Source of the DNA: Myxococcales bacterium
GTDB lineage: Bacteria; Myxococcota_A; Polyangia; Polyangiales; Polyangiaceae
Assembly (NCBI GenBank): GCA_003153495.1
Contig: PLYU01000259.1
Span: forward strand, 481 to 49,135
Length of the DNA stretch: 48,655 nt
Direction: 5' to 3'
Shown: piece after piece, positions 28,858-38,339 of the stretch
Numbering within the stretch: the stretch's first letter is position 1
How the letters are laid out: the number at the start of each line of letters is the position of its first letter
Made by a program: the position numbers and the translations under genes
The notes under the pieces: generated by a model
What the model saw: the letters and a program-made list of their open reading frames with translations, nothing else
Databases searched by the model: none
Told to the model about the DNA's origin: nothing

Positions 28858-28965
28858 GCTCGACGTCGAGGGAGGTCGAGGTAGCTCCGCGTCGGGCGTG
28901 AGCGCGTAGGCAGTGGGGCGGTCGCGGGACCTCGCGCCGATGAGCGACCTCCCTCGACGTCGAGC
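28858..28965. repeat. 21-bp perfect inverted repeat (arms 28858-28878 and 28945-28965)
   Basis: gctcgacgtcgagggaggtcg ... cgacctccctcgacgtcgagc. Confidence 0.85.
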
Positions 28966-28999
28966 ACGCGGGCGTTCCCGTTCCCGTTCCGGCCGCGCC

Positions 29000-29983
29000 T
29001 CAGGGGAGACGGGAATGGGAATCGGGAATTGCCCAGCAATCGCCGACCCGGCGGACGGCGCCGGTGTCGACGAGGCGAGAGAGCGTCTCACCGAGGCGTT
29101 CGTTGCGGACGCGGAGTCGAGCGCGCAGGTCGGCGCGGGCGAGCGGAGCCGCGGCGAGGGCGGCGAGCACGGCCTGCTCGAGGCCGCCGGCGTTCCCGTC
29201 GGTGGCCGTCGCGCCAAGATCGTTCTCGGAGGTGGCGACGACATCGAGACGGACGTCCTCGTCGCCGGCGAGGTCGAGTGCGAGCGGCTCGGGGGCGGGA
29301 GCGCCGCGATGCTCGACGGACAAGAGCAGCTGTCCGCGGTGGCGCCGCACGTAGAGCAGCGAGTCGGCCCACGCAAAGAAGTCGCCGGAGCCACGCAAGC
29401 TCTGGCCGGGTTGGCCGGCATGGCCGTTCTTGCGCGCGTGGTGGACGACGAGCACGGCGAGGTCGTGCGCGCGCTGCAGCTCGCGGAGGTACCCCAGCAA
29501 GGCGGATACCTGGCCGGCGTCGTTCTCGTCGATGCGGTGCAGCCGCACGAAGGGATCGAGCACGAGCAGGCGCGGCGCGTACTTGGCGACGGCATCGCGC
29601 AGGCGCACCTGATCGTGGCCGCGATCGAGCCGTAGCGCCGGCGCGATGATGAGGTGGATGGGCAGGGCGGCGAGGTCGAGACCGCGGTGGCGACAGATGC
29701 CGGCGAGGCGCGCCTTGACCACGACGGCCGCATCCTCGGCCATGTACAGGAGCACACCGCCCACGTCGCCGACCTCGAAGACACCGAGGCACGGCGCGCC
29801 GCTCGCGACCGCGAGCGCCATCTCGAGCGCGAGCCACGACTTGCAGCACTTGGGCGCACCGCCGAGGATGCCGACGCCCGCACGCGCCCAGAGCGACGCC
29901 ACGAGCCACCGCGGGCGCCCCTCGGCGTCGTCGATGTCCGCCGCGCGCACGACGGGCAGAGCGTCGTCGTCGCCGCCGGTCAC
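29000..29983 (-). CDS. RepA-like (AAA_25/RecA-fold) ATPase
   Basis: GILGGAPKCCKSWLALEMALAVASGAPCLG; LLYMAEDA; LLVLDPFVRLHRIDENDAGQVS; LVVHHARKN; GTGA overlap with the AAA gene. Confidence 0.82.
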   Translation of the reverse strand: MTGGDDDALPVVRAADIDDAEGRPRWLVASLWARAGVGILGGAPKCCKSWLALEMALAVASGAPCLGVFEVGDVGGVLLYMAEDAAVVVKARLAGICRHRGLDLAALPIHLIIAPALRLDRGHDQVRLRDAVAKYAPRLLVLDPFVRLHRIDENDAGQVSALLGYLRELQRAHDLAVLVVHHARKNGHAGQPGQSLRGSGDFFAWADSLLYVRRHRGQLLLSVEHRGAPAPEPLALDLAGDEDVRLDVVATSENDLGATATDGNAGGLEQAVLAALAAAPLARADLRARLRVRNERLGETLSRLVDTGAVRRVGDCWAIPDSHSRLP

Positions 29984-30792
29984 GGAGCGCTGCCCAGCTC
30001 GGCCACCGCCGCTTCGAAGATGTGCTCGTCGAGGAAGGCCTGGTTCTTCTCGTGCGCCATGCGCATCGCGACGCGAAGGATCTTCGCGGCCACGCGCAGG
30101 ACGCCGCGGCTCGCGCGGAAGAGAAGCTCCACCGCCGGATCGGAGAGCACCGCCTGCGTTGCGCCCGCGGCCTCGAAGGCGTGCTCGACGGCCGCGCCGA
30201 AGGCCTGCCGGTCGAGAGCCTCCAGGCGCATCTCGACGGCGATGCGCGTCCGCAGCGCGTCGTGCTGCTGCTGGTGCAGCCGCTTGACCAGCGGCGGCTG
30301 GCCCACCAGCCACAGCGGCAGCACGTCGCGGCTGTCGAAGGCGAAGTTGAGAAAGCCCGCGAGGTCCGCGAGGAAGCTGTCCGACAGACGATGCCCCTCG
30401 TCGAGCACGATCACCGGCACGACCCCCTTCTCGTCGACCATATGCACGACCGTCTTCTTGATGTCGGTCCACAGCTCGCCGCGCCGATGCGACGAGCGCA
30501 CGCCGATCTCCGCGGCGATCGCCCGGTACAGGTCGAGCGGCGAGCCCGACGTGTTGCACAGGTAAAGGACCTGGTAGTCAGGCCGCGGCAGCTCGGCGAT
30601 GAGGTTGCGGATGGCCGTCGTCTTGCCGACACCCGGCTCGCCCGACAGCACGCCGAGCGTGCGATCGTCGATGGTCTGCTGGAAGGCCCGTCGCAGACGG
30701 GCGTGGCCCGGGCCCTTGTCGAAGAAGGTCTTGCCCTGCGCGTTCTTCGGCAGGGGGTAATGGGTGAGCGAGAAACGCGTCTTGTCGTTCAT
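29980..30792 (-). CDS. AAA ATPase, ExeA/TnsC/TniB-like transposition regulator
   Basis: LSGEPGVGKTTAIRNLI Walker A; VIVLDEGHRLSDSFL Walker B; downstream of the DDE transposase. Confidence 0.85.
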   Translation of the reverse strand: MNDKTRFSLTHYPLPKNAQGKTFFDKGPGHARLRRAFQQTIDDRTLGVLSGEPGVGKTTAIRNLIAELPRPDYQVLYLCNTSGSPLDLYRAIAAEIGVRSSHRRGELWTDIKKTVVHMVDEKGVVPVIVLDEGHRLSDSFLADLAGFLNFAFDSRDVLPLWLVGQPPLVKRLHQQQHDALRTRIAVEMRLEALDRQAFGAAVEHAFEAAGATQAVLSDPAVELLFRASRGVLRVAAKILRVAMRMAHEKNQAFLDEHIFEAAVAELGSAP

Positions 30793-30797
30793 GGGTG

Positions 30798-32225
30798 TCA
30801 GTCCTCCTCTTGGTCGTCGGTCACGTCATCCTGGGTCGCGAGATGCGTGAGGCGCGTCGCCTGCGCGTGCTCCTCGACCATCTGCGCGAGCGGATCGATC
30901 CCGGTCGGCTCCACGCCGGGCGCGGGCTCGCCCGCGATGCGTCGCCGCTCACGGTGGGCGTTGGCGATCCGGTCGAGCCGCACCGTGTCGCAGTAGAAGC
31001 GTCCCTCGCGGAAGACCTTCGGCAGCGCATCGCCCCGCGGGTCGAAGCGCAGCTCGATCTTCTTGCCCACCAGCTCGGGGCGCACCTCCAGCCAGCCCCC
31101 CTCCCAGCGGATCGCGCCGTCCTTGCGCACCGTGCGGGTCTTGCGGTGCAGGAAGATCGCCGCGAGCTTGTCGGCCGAAGGCGCGGCGCGAAGCTCGCTC
31201 ACCTCGGCCAGGAAGCGGGCTCGGGGAGCCGCCCCCGTCGTGGCGTGCACCCGCAGGTGGTACTCGCGCGCCAGCCACGCGTAGTGCGCCGACGCCAGAT
31301 CGCTCAGCGCGAGGACGCCGGGCGGCAGCTCGTCCTCGACCTTCTCGCGCCACGTCCGGTGCCACCGCTCGATGACGCCTTTGGCCTCGGCGTCCTTGCG
31401 CCCGGCGTGCAAGAGCCGGCAGCCCAGCTCCGCGCAGATCGCCACGAGCGACCCGGCCACGTACGCCGGCCCACGGTCCACGTAGTAGGTGCGAGGCACG
31501 CCGTACTTGAGGATCGCCTGCCGCAGGCCGTGCTCTTGATCGCTGTCCTCTTCGTGCGGCGCGAAGTAGCTGTGGGGCACGTACCGAGACGCGCTGTCGA
31601 TCTGCGTGAGCATGTACGCCTTGCCGACGTAGCCGCCGGGGAAGGCCACGGGACGGCGCACGTGCAGCGCGTCGCCCACCCACAGGTCGCCCACGTGCTC
31701 GGCGATGTAGCTGCGACGCTCGACGCGCGAGCCCGCGACCTGGCCGTCGTCATCCTCGGCCCGCGTCGGCCTCTGCGAGATCCCTTGGCCCGCCAGCAGG
31801 CGGTGCACGCTCGACCGCGACAGCTCCCCGGGGCGTACGCGCCCGGCACGCTCCAGCATGCGGATGATCCGCCGGATCGATCGCCGGGGCTTCTCGCGTT
31901 TGGCCCGCAGCACCAGATCCGCCACCTCGGCGGACATCGCGCGGCTCGTGCCGCAGTCCCCGCGCGAGGCGGGGCCCAGGCCCGCAAGCCCCTGCTTGCG
32001 ATAGGCGTAGTACCAAGCCTCGATCGTCCGTGCCGAGATGCGCACGATGCGACCGCCCGGCGTGACCCAGTCGCGCGCGGCCACCGCCTCGAAGTGCGCG
32101 CGTCGGTCGCCGTGTTCCAGACGGGCGCTGACCAGTGGGCCGAGCACTCCGAAGCGAAAGAGCGCGATGGCCCGCTTCGTGTCGTCGTCCATGGCGGCCA
32201 TCCTGGCGGCAGGCCCGCACCACAA
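30798..32225 (-). CDS. DDE-type (rve) integrase/transposase with Mu-type C-terminal region
   Basis: HTH N-terminus; LWVGDALHVRRP (D), TYYVDRGPAYV (D), AEAKGVIERWHRTWREKVE (E). Confidence 0.85.
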   Translation of the reverse strand: MWCGPAARMAAMDDDTKRAIALFRFGVLGPLVSARLEHGDRRAHFEAVAARDWVTPGGRIVRISARTIEAWYYAYRKQGLAGLGPASRGDCGTSRAMSAEVADLVLRAKREKPRRSIRRIIRMLERAGRVRPGELSRSSVHRLLAGQGISQRPTRAEDDDGQVAGSRVERRSYIAEHVGDLWVGDALHVRRPVAFPGGYVGKAYMLTQIDSASRYVPHSYFAPHEEDSDQEHGLRQAILKYGVPRTYYVDRGPAYVAGSLVAICAELGCRLLHAGRKDAEAKGVIERWHRTWREKVEDELPPGVLALSDLASAHYAWLAREYHLRVHATTGAAPRARFLAEVSELRAAPSADKLAAIFLHRKTRTVRKDGAIRWEGGWLEVRPELVGKKIELRFDPRGDALPKVFREGRFYCDTVRLDRIANAHRERRRIAGEPAPGVEPTGIDPLAQMVEEHAQATRLTHLATQDDVTDDQEED

Positions 32226-32284
32226 ACGATGGGATCGAATCGGGCGCCGGCCGTGTCCCTCGGCCGGTCGGCGCTCGACGACGC

Positions 32285-32932
32285 TTACATGAGACGGAGA
32301 CCTCGCTCCAGTCGATGGATCAGACCCGCCAGCGGTGACAGCCGCTCACCCGCCGCCCCGCCGACGACCTGCTGGAACGCGTCGACCAACGCGCCGCGCG
32401 TCGCGTCCAGGCCCACGATCATCGCCACCTCGGTCAGCACGGCGCCGCCGCTCGCGGCCAGCAGCGCGCAGAGCACGCGCGCCGTCGAGCCGAGCCGTGC
32501 GCGCCACCGCCGCTCGGTCTGCGCTGGCACCGGCGGGGCCGTGGCCTTCGGCAACGCCGCGCTCGGGCGCACAACCCGCTCCACCGTCTTCCACGCGTGC
32601 CACAAGTGCCGGGCGAGAAACAACGGCAGGATCCGCCACGTCGCTCCGCACTCCGTGTCGGCGCACCGAAACTGGAGCACTGTCACCACCGGCGGCAGCG
32701 ACGGCTCGCGCTTCGGGTGGCGCTCGGGGCGGCTGTGCACGTGCAACGTCGCGTGGCCGCAGGCCGGGCACCGCCACGGACGGTACGCGTCAGCGTCGCT
32801 CATCCGGCGCACGTGCTCGACCAGGTCGCGAACATCCTCCGCGATGAGCGTGCCTCCCAGGAATCTGGACACTCGCGACGTATCGAGGCACGTTTCTGCG
32901 CACGGAGGAGGGAGTCCGATGGTCGGGCTCAT
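32285..32932 (-). CDS. Zinc-ribbon-like accessory protein of the transposition module (DUF6431-like)
   Basis: WRCPACGHATLHVHSRPERHPKREPSL...RCADTECGATWRILPLFLARHLWHAWKTVE; Shine-Dalgarno acaggaga before MSPTIGLPP; family name from memory. Confidence 0.65.
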   Translation of the reverse strand: MSPTIGLPPPCAETCLDTSRVSRFLGGTLIAEDVRDLVEHVRRMSDADAYRPWRCPACGHATLHVHSRPERHPKREPSLPPVVTVLQFRCADTECGATWRILPLFLARHLWHAWKTVERVVRPSAALPKATAPPVPAQTERRWRARLGSTARVLCALLAASGGAVLTEVAMIVGLDATRGALVDAFQQVVGGAAGERLSPLAGLIHRLERGLRLM

Positions 32933-33160
32933 GAGGGTCTCCTGTTCGGTTGGGAAACCCAGACGATCCTCGCCTCCTCCGAGCTTCTCAACTTTCCGGC
33001 GGACGCCGACCACCCCTGTCCCATCCCGCGCACCGCGCGAGAGCGCGCCGCCCGTTCCCGCGAAGCCCCCCCCGCTCAGCCCGGGACGGAAGCCCTCAGC
33101 AGGACGCGCTCAGCTCGGGACCGAACAGATGGTCAGGGGCGGGCGCGCTGGAGCCGACGC

Positions 33161-33181
33161 TCGTAAATGAAATGACCATGG
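33161..33181 (+). repeat. 21-bp direct repeat, right copy
   Basis: tcgtaaatgaaatgaccatgg. Confidence 0.85.
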
Positions 33182-33558
33182 TCGGGGGTCGGCCGAGCTG
33201 ATTGGGTTCTCGCCGTGGCGATGCCTGGATCGACGATCGAGACCGTCTTGCGGCCGAAAGTGCCTTCGGTCGGGCGCCTGGCAGGCGTCGTTCCGGCCGG
33301 CAACTTCTTCTCCCTGTACCCATCGGGCCGGCTTCGGACTGCGTGTACCTGGGCTCCCCGGTCCCCGATGAGTTCGAGATCGTCGCGATCCGAGCCGGCT
33401 ATCTGTCCGTCATTGTGGACGGAAGAAATAGCTCTGTAACGACCAACGGGTGTGCCGAGGTGGTGTCCGAAGGGGGGGGTCAGCAGAGGGCAACGATAGC
33501 GGCAACGACGTAGTGCATAGCCTGATGTAAAACCGAACAACCACAAATGAGGTATTGC

Positions 33559-34830
33559 ATGCAGCTCCATCGAACCATCGTACGAAGTGCCCGAACGCTA
33601 ACCGTGGCGACGGGCCTGCTCGCAGCAGCGTGCAGTTCTGAGGGCGGAGCGCAAACGAAGGAAGAAACGAAACAAAGCGCCGCAGCCCTCAGTACCGCCA
33701 CAGCCACGATACATATGCCGGTACCCCCCAATTGGATAGGAGCGCAACTCGGGATCCCCGCGCCAACGTTGACACCGATCGGTCACGTCAACGTCGTGCC
33801 CATGGCTCCGGACTGGCGACCGATGGACAGCGTTTACAATCCGACGAAAACCGACCCGCCTTCGTCGACCGACAGTCAATTGGTCAGGTTGGCGAGTGAC
33901 GGAACCATCTACCAGCTGAATCTAACCGGCGAACATATGCAGCACATAGGCGCCTACTTCAAGGATCACGGTCTCAATGGATCTAGTCAGCCGGGACAGT
34001 CGGCCAATGTCCCCAAGGGCTTTCCCAACGGTCAAGACGATCGCACATACTGGCCGTACAATCCGAGCGGAGATTTTCCACGTACCCCGATCGGTACTAT
34101 AGGATCCATCAATAATTGTTCGGCGACGATGTTTTCATCGCGACTCGTAATTACTGCCCAGCATTGCTGGTGGAATGGGACCAACACTTTTACTTGGCCG
34201 AGTCAATTCCGGCCTGGTGTGGATAGAAACTATACTCCGTTCGCTGGCGTCGGAGTTCAAGCCGTTTGGTGGGATAGCGCGTGGTACACGAACGGATGCG
34301 GAGCTGCGGGTGCCCCTAACAACCTTTGCAACACGTGGGATTGGGCGATCTTCGAGCTAAACAGTCCGATCCCTGGCGCTGGGTATATGGGCTTCGCTTA
34401 CGGCACGGTTCCACAGCTGCAGAGCTGGCTCCTTCTTACTGCCGGCTATCCAGCCTGCAACGACGTGGGATCGCCCAGTGGCTGCGTGTATCCCAGCAAC
34501 TACCGTTCAAACGGGCGTACGGGGATGCAAGTCGGCCCGTTCTTCAATCCATTTAACGGGTGTAATGGTGGTGTCTGCGAAAACAACTGGGACCGAAGCT
34601 TCTGGAGTGGATATAGCATCTCCCCTGGGGACAGCGGTAGTCCTTGGTTCAGCTGGAGCCCAGGGTCGAATGGCCCGTACGTTGTCGGCGTTGTCGGCGG
34701 CGAGACTTGCGACGGTCCGCCCAACGTCAATGGCGGATGCCAAGTCGGCAACACAACGCCTAACATAAGCCTAGCGCTGGATCCCGTCCTGTTTAACAGG
34801 ATGAGTACACTGAAGTCGTCGATGCCATAA
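33559..34830 (+). CDS. Secreted/lipoprotein trypsin-like or V8-like serine protease
   Basis: Lipobox GLLAAACSS; catalytic LVITAQHC, DWAIFEL, SPGDSGSPWF; GAGG Shine-Dalgarno before ATG 33559 (33547 also possible). Confidence 0.82.
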   Translation: MQLHRTIVRSARTLTVATGLLAAACSSEGGAQTKEETKQSAAALSTATATIHMPVPPNWIGAQLGIPAPTLTPIGHVNVVPMAPDWRPMDSVYNPTKTDPPSSTDSQLVRLASDGTIYQLNLTGEHMQHIGAYFKDHGLNGSSQPGQSANVPKGFPNGQDDRTYWPYNPSGDFPRTPIGTIGSINNCSATMFSSRLVITAQHCWWNGTNTFTWPSQFRPGVDRNYTPFAGVGVQAVWWDSAWYTNGCGAAGAPNNLCNTWDWAIFELNSPIPGAGYMGFAYGTVPQLQSWLLLTAGYPACNDVGSPSGCVYPSNYRSNGRTGMQVGPFFNPFNGCNGGVCENNWDRSFWSGYSISPGDSGSPWFSWSPGSNGPYVVGVVGGETCDGPPNVNGGCQVGNTTPNISLALDPVLFNRMSTLKSSMP

Positions 34831-34831
34831 C

Positions 34832-35779
34832 GTGCGCCATCCAAGCTGCGCCTTGGTCCAGACGGCACTGGTCACCTCGTTCATCGTGGCGGTGGTGTCC
34901 GGTGCCGCGGGCTCGGACTCATCGCCTGCCGACGCATTCGCCAACCGCTTGAGAGGCGAGAAAATCATGACGGCGTTGCCCGTCATCGTCGTGGGCTCTT
35001 CCGACGGTCAGTACATTTCGTGCGGAGGTGTGTTCGTGGATTCGCGCTGGGTTCTGACGGCGGCACACTGCGTGGACGTGTCGGGCCAAGGAACTGCCGG
35101 AATAGTGCGCCCGGGAACGGACGGAGCCCCCGTGCTCTCGTTTGCAGAGCTGGTCGTGGTGCACCCAAAGCTGGATGCGGCCCTGCTGAGAACTGAGCAG
35201 CAAACGGATGGCCTTGCCGGTTTGCAGTTTGCTAAGGATGCGACGAAGTATGTCGGGCGCACCGGCGCGGTCAGAGCATTCGGACCGCCGAACGCGCGTG
35301 CGCGTAGGTTCATGACCGAAAAGATTGTCGCCGTCGCGCCCCTTAGTGTGACGGCCCAGGTGGTGTCTGACGCGGGCCCGTGCGTGGGCGACTCGGGCAG
35401 CGCGCTCATCGTGCAGGACGAGAACGGCGGCCCGACGGTCGTTGGCATCCTCTCCGAGGGTTCGATGTCCTGCAAGCAGACGGATGTCTTCGCACGAACG
35501 GCCGCCCTCGTGGACTGGGTGGCTCGTACCGTTGCCGAGCCTCCGCTTGACGATGGCCGGTGGAGGGAGCAAACTTGCGGCCTTGGTCGTGTGTTGGGGT
35601 CAGTGCGCCAGTGCAGTAAGGACGAATGGGTTGCCTGTGGGGCTGGCCCTAAGAAGGTGCGCTTTTGCGAACCAGGTCAGTTGGCGACGTATACCGGTAA
35701 CGGGTGTACCGAGCAGATGGCCGCAGACGCGGACGTCGTGGCTCATTGCGCGCTGGCATTCGCGGAGGATGGCTTATGA
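34832..35779 (+). CDS. Secreted S1/trypsin-like serine protease
   Basis: GGVFVDSRWVLTAAHCVD; KLDAALLRTE; GPCVGDSGSALIV; starts 1 nt after the preceding stop. Confidence 0.82.
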   Translation: MRHPSCALVQTALVTSFIVAVVSGAAGSDSSPADAFANRLRGEKIMTALPVIVVGSSDGQYISCGGVFVDSRWVLTAAHCVDVSGQGTAGIVRPGTDGAPVLSFAELVVVHPKLDAALLRTEQQTDGLAGLQFAKDATKYVGRTGAVRAFGPPNARARRFMTEKIVAVAPLSVTAQVVSDAGPCVGDSGSALIVQDENGGPTVVGILSEGSMSCKQTDVFARTAALVDWVARTVAEPPLDDGRWREQTCGLGRVLGSVRQCSKDEWVACGAGPKKVRFCEPGQLATYTGNGCTEQMAADADVVAHCALAFAEDGL

Positions 35780-36441
35780 TTCTCGACAGGTGCACGGTCG
35801 GTTCGTTTGGGTGCGCGCTTCTGCTTTGGTCCACCACGCAGTGCGGCGGGAACGCAGCTAGCCGTGGGGCCGTAGGAGCGAGCCAAGGGGGCGACGCCGC
35901 ATCGGGTGATGCTGATTCCTCGCCCTCAGTCGTCTGTCCGGCGAACGAACCGATGGAAGGGCAGCCGTGCCCTGTGGCCGTGCCGCCTGCGTGCTGGTAT
36001 GGCGACTCGCCGCGCCCGGAGTGTCGTGACGTTTGGCTGTGTCCGTCGGGCGCGTGGCACGCTAGCCACCAAGGGTGCGCTCCACTGCCGAGCGGGTTCT
36101 GTCCCGCTCCGCAGCCGAGTCCGGGCGCGTCGTGCGCGGTGTCGGACCCATCAGAGAGCGGTGCCAACTGCGCCTACAGCGACGGGACCCTTTGCACGTG
36201 CCAATGCAGCACGTATTCAGGAAGGGGTGCCGGCAGCGGCAACGGCTGTGTTCCGAACATCTTCAGTTGCCGCCCGCCCGCAACGACGCCTGGCTGTCCG
36301 CCGACGGTTCCGAACCTCGGGTTCCCATGCGGAGTGCAGGGAACGCAATGCATCTATGGCAACCCATGCGTTGGAGGTGTCGCGATGTTCTGCCGGTCTG
36401 GCCTTTGGTCGATCGATCCGTATTATGCCTGCTATGACTGA
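35776..36441 (+). CDS. Cys-rich exported protein
   Basis: MILDRCTVGSFGCALLLWSTTQCGG; ~20 Cys; ATGA overlap. Confidence 0.72.
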   Translation: MILDRCTVGSFGCALLLWSTTQCGGNAASRGAVGASQGGDAASGDADSSPSVVCPANEPMEGQPCPVAVPPACWYGDSPRPECRDVWLCPSGAWHASHQGCAPLPSGFCPAPQPSPGASCAVSDPSESGANCAYSDGTLCTCQCSTYSGRGAGSGNGCVPNIFSCRPPATTPGCPPTVPNLGFPCGVQGTQCIYGNPCVGGVAMFCRSGLWSIDPYYACYD

Positions 36442-36997
36442 AAGGATCACTCGGAAGCTGGATGTTGCTGCCGTCCGTTGTCGATTGTTATTGGCCGCGG
36501 TGATTTTGGGAACCTCCATTGCGGCGTGCGGCGGAAGGATCCTGACTTCGACGAGCAGGTCAGAAGGCGCGCCGACAGAGGCAGGCCTCCCGGAGACGGG
36601 GTTGGCGGACGCAACTATTGACGGCGCCTCTCCGTCGTCCTCCAGTGGAGGGGCGGCGCCCCCGTCAGCGACTAAGGATTCATCCGGAGCAGCGCCACCG
36701 GAGGCCTCCACGCTGCCGTTTGTCGAGGCCTGTCGGCTCTACGCGGCTACGGTCGGCAAGCCGGGCTGCAGCCCTTGCGGCCAAGGCTGCAGCTCGATCC
36801 AGAGCCAGATTGAACGCCAATGCCCGGGAGTATTCGACTGCGCGTACCTGGGATGCTACTGCAGTTCATCTTGCGACGCGGGCGCCGTCTGCTCGTGCAT
36901 TTCCGGATGCATTCCGCTTCAACAAGACGATCCGTGCAATCTGCTTTGGCGGCAGTACATGCAGTGCGTTGGAGCGGCGTGCGCCGGGCGTTGCTGA
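36434..36997 (+). CDS. Cys-rich lipoprotein
   Basis: LLLAAVILGTSIAACGG lipobox; C-terminal Cys-dense domain CGQGCSSIQSQIERQCPGVFDCAYLGCYCSSSCDAGAVCSC. Confidence 0.72.
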   Translation: MTERITRKLDVAAVRCRLLLAAVILGTSIAACGGRILTSTSRSEGAPTEAGLPETGLADATIDGASPSSSSGGAAPPSATKDSSGAAPPEASTLPFVEACRLYAATVGKPGCSPCGQGCSSIQSQIERQCPGVFDCAYLGCYCSSSCDAGAVCSCISGCIPLQQDDPCNLLWRQYMQCVGAACAGRC

Positions 36998-37035
36998 CGC
37001 AATGGGGGCTCGTGCTCGTGCTTGTCGCTGAACTC

Positions 37036-37812
37036 ATGCGTCTCGGGCGATGGTCGGCTTCGGTTCACGGGCGGGCCGGCTTGCTTGCCGCCTTCGTCTG
37101 TGGCTGCGGCAGCGCGGCGCCATCGCCCGAGGCGGGCGTTCCCGATTGGAACGCGGCGCTCAAGGGGCTCGGCGCTGCCCAGGGGCGGCTCTACTCGTGG
37201 GTTTACGACGCGCCTCCGGCCGACGGGGCGTTTCTCAGGTTCTCGCTGCACGCCGCAACTGCGGACGTGGCCTGCGGGCGTTACGCCGGGACGAGCTGGT
37301 CTGCTGGCGACTATTGGTATCTCGCGATCGACCTCAATGATCGCAATCCCGGAACGCATGTGCCCACCGATCAGAATGGCCGTCAGCCCGGCACCGCGCG
37401 AGTCGAGCTCTTGCACCGGCGCGACGGAGCCTACGTTGAACACTACTTCGCTGTGGGTGGATACATGGATGTCCTTGCTACGTCGCCAGAGGGCCCTGGC
37501 GACGCTGGGAACGCGCCCGTGGCATGGCGCGGCGATCTCGAGTTCCCGATTCACGCGCTTCAGCTCGGGGCGTGCATGGGCGGCCAGGCGGTGGCGGTGG
37601 ACGCAGCGCCGACCGAGAGCTGCCAGTGCCTCGAAATGGACGGAGGTACGAGTTCCTGCGTGCCGGACGCAGCGAGTGGCGAGACCAACTGCTGCCACGA
37701 TCTCGCGAGTCCGCGCGTGCATTTCGTGGTCGATGCGACCGCGGGTTACTGTTCGCCGATGTGCCGCTACGCGAGCGGGCTGCCCGACTATTGCCAAAAT
37801 GGTGTAAGGTAG
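37036..37812 (+). CDS. Lipoprotein of unknown function (start uncertain)
   Basis: AGLLAAFVCGCGSAAPS lipobox-like; coherent globular sequence SWSAGDYWYLAIDLNDRNPG. Confidence 0.68.
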   Translation: MRLGRWSASVHGRAGLLAAFVCGCGSAAPSPEAGVPDWNAALKGLGAAQGRLYSWVYDAPPADGAFLRFSLHAATADVACGRYAGTSWSAGDYWYLAIDLNDRNPGTHVPTDQNGRQPGTARVELLHRRDGAYVEHYFAVGGYMDVLATSPEGPGDAGNAPVAWRGDLEFPIHALQLGACMGGQAVAVDAAPTESCQCLEMDGGTSSCVPDAASGETNCCHDLASPRVHFVVDATAGYCSPMCRYASGLPDYCQNGVR

Positions 37813-38295
37813 ATGAACATGCGAATCTTTGTCGCGGCCGTCGTGGCTTTCACGTCCTGTGGCGGTGGTACATCGCCGCGGGCTTCGTCGGCGGATTCCG
37901 GTGCTCCGTCCAGCTCGACCTGCGGCTCCTCGGCGTGCGAAGCTCGCATGTGGCCCCGGGTGATCGTCGACATCGCGCCGGATAACGCGGCGACGAGCGA
38001 CGTCAAAGTGGCCGCACTCCTCCCGGATGGCACCCTGCAGGACGGCGCCCGTTTCGGGTGCCCCTCGGGGTTCTCCTCCCTCGTGTGCTCTTATACGTTC
38101 TTTGCCTCGCCTACCCTGACCTCGTTGACGTTGCAGGTATCGCGTGGTGGGGACGTGCGGCTCCTCGTACCCGTTACCTTGGTCGACTTCAACTACTGCG
38201 GGAAAGACGCCGTTTTCGTCGTCGTTTCCGTCGACTCGATGGGGAACCTTTCGGCGACGGTGCCGTCCTATGTTTCGCCCTGTGACAAGATCTGA
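37813..38295 (+). CDS. Small lipoprotein of unknown function
   Basis: MNMRIFVAAVVAFTSCGGGTSP; abuts the preceding stop. Confidence 0.7.
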   Translation: MNMRIFVAAVVAFTSCGGGTSPRASSADSGAPSSSTCGSSACEARMWPRVIVDIAPDNAATSDVKVAALLPDGTLQDGARFGCPSGFSSLVCSYTFFASPTLTSLTLQVSRGGDVRLLVPVTLVDFNYCGKDAVFVVVSVDSMGNLSATVPSYVSPCDKI

Positions 38296-38339
38296 GCGGG
38301 CGTGGATTGCCCTCGGATCTCCGTCGTGCGAGGTCACGC

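Larger units (their letters stand above)
28385..33181 (-). mobile_element. Putative ~4.8 kb transposon/IS-like element (boundaries provisional)
   Basis: Four same-strand transposition genes bounded by 21-bp direct repeats; no convincing terminal inverted repeats found. Confidence 0.55.
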
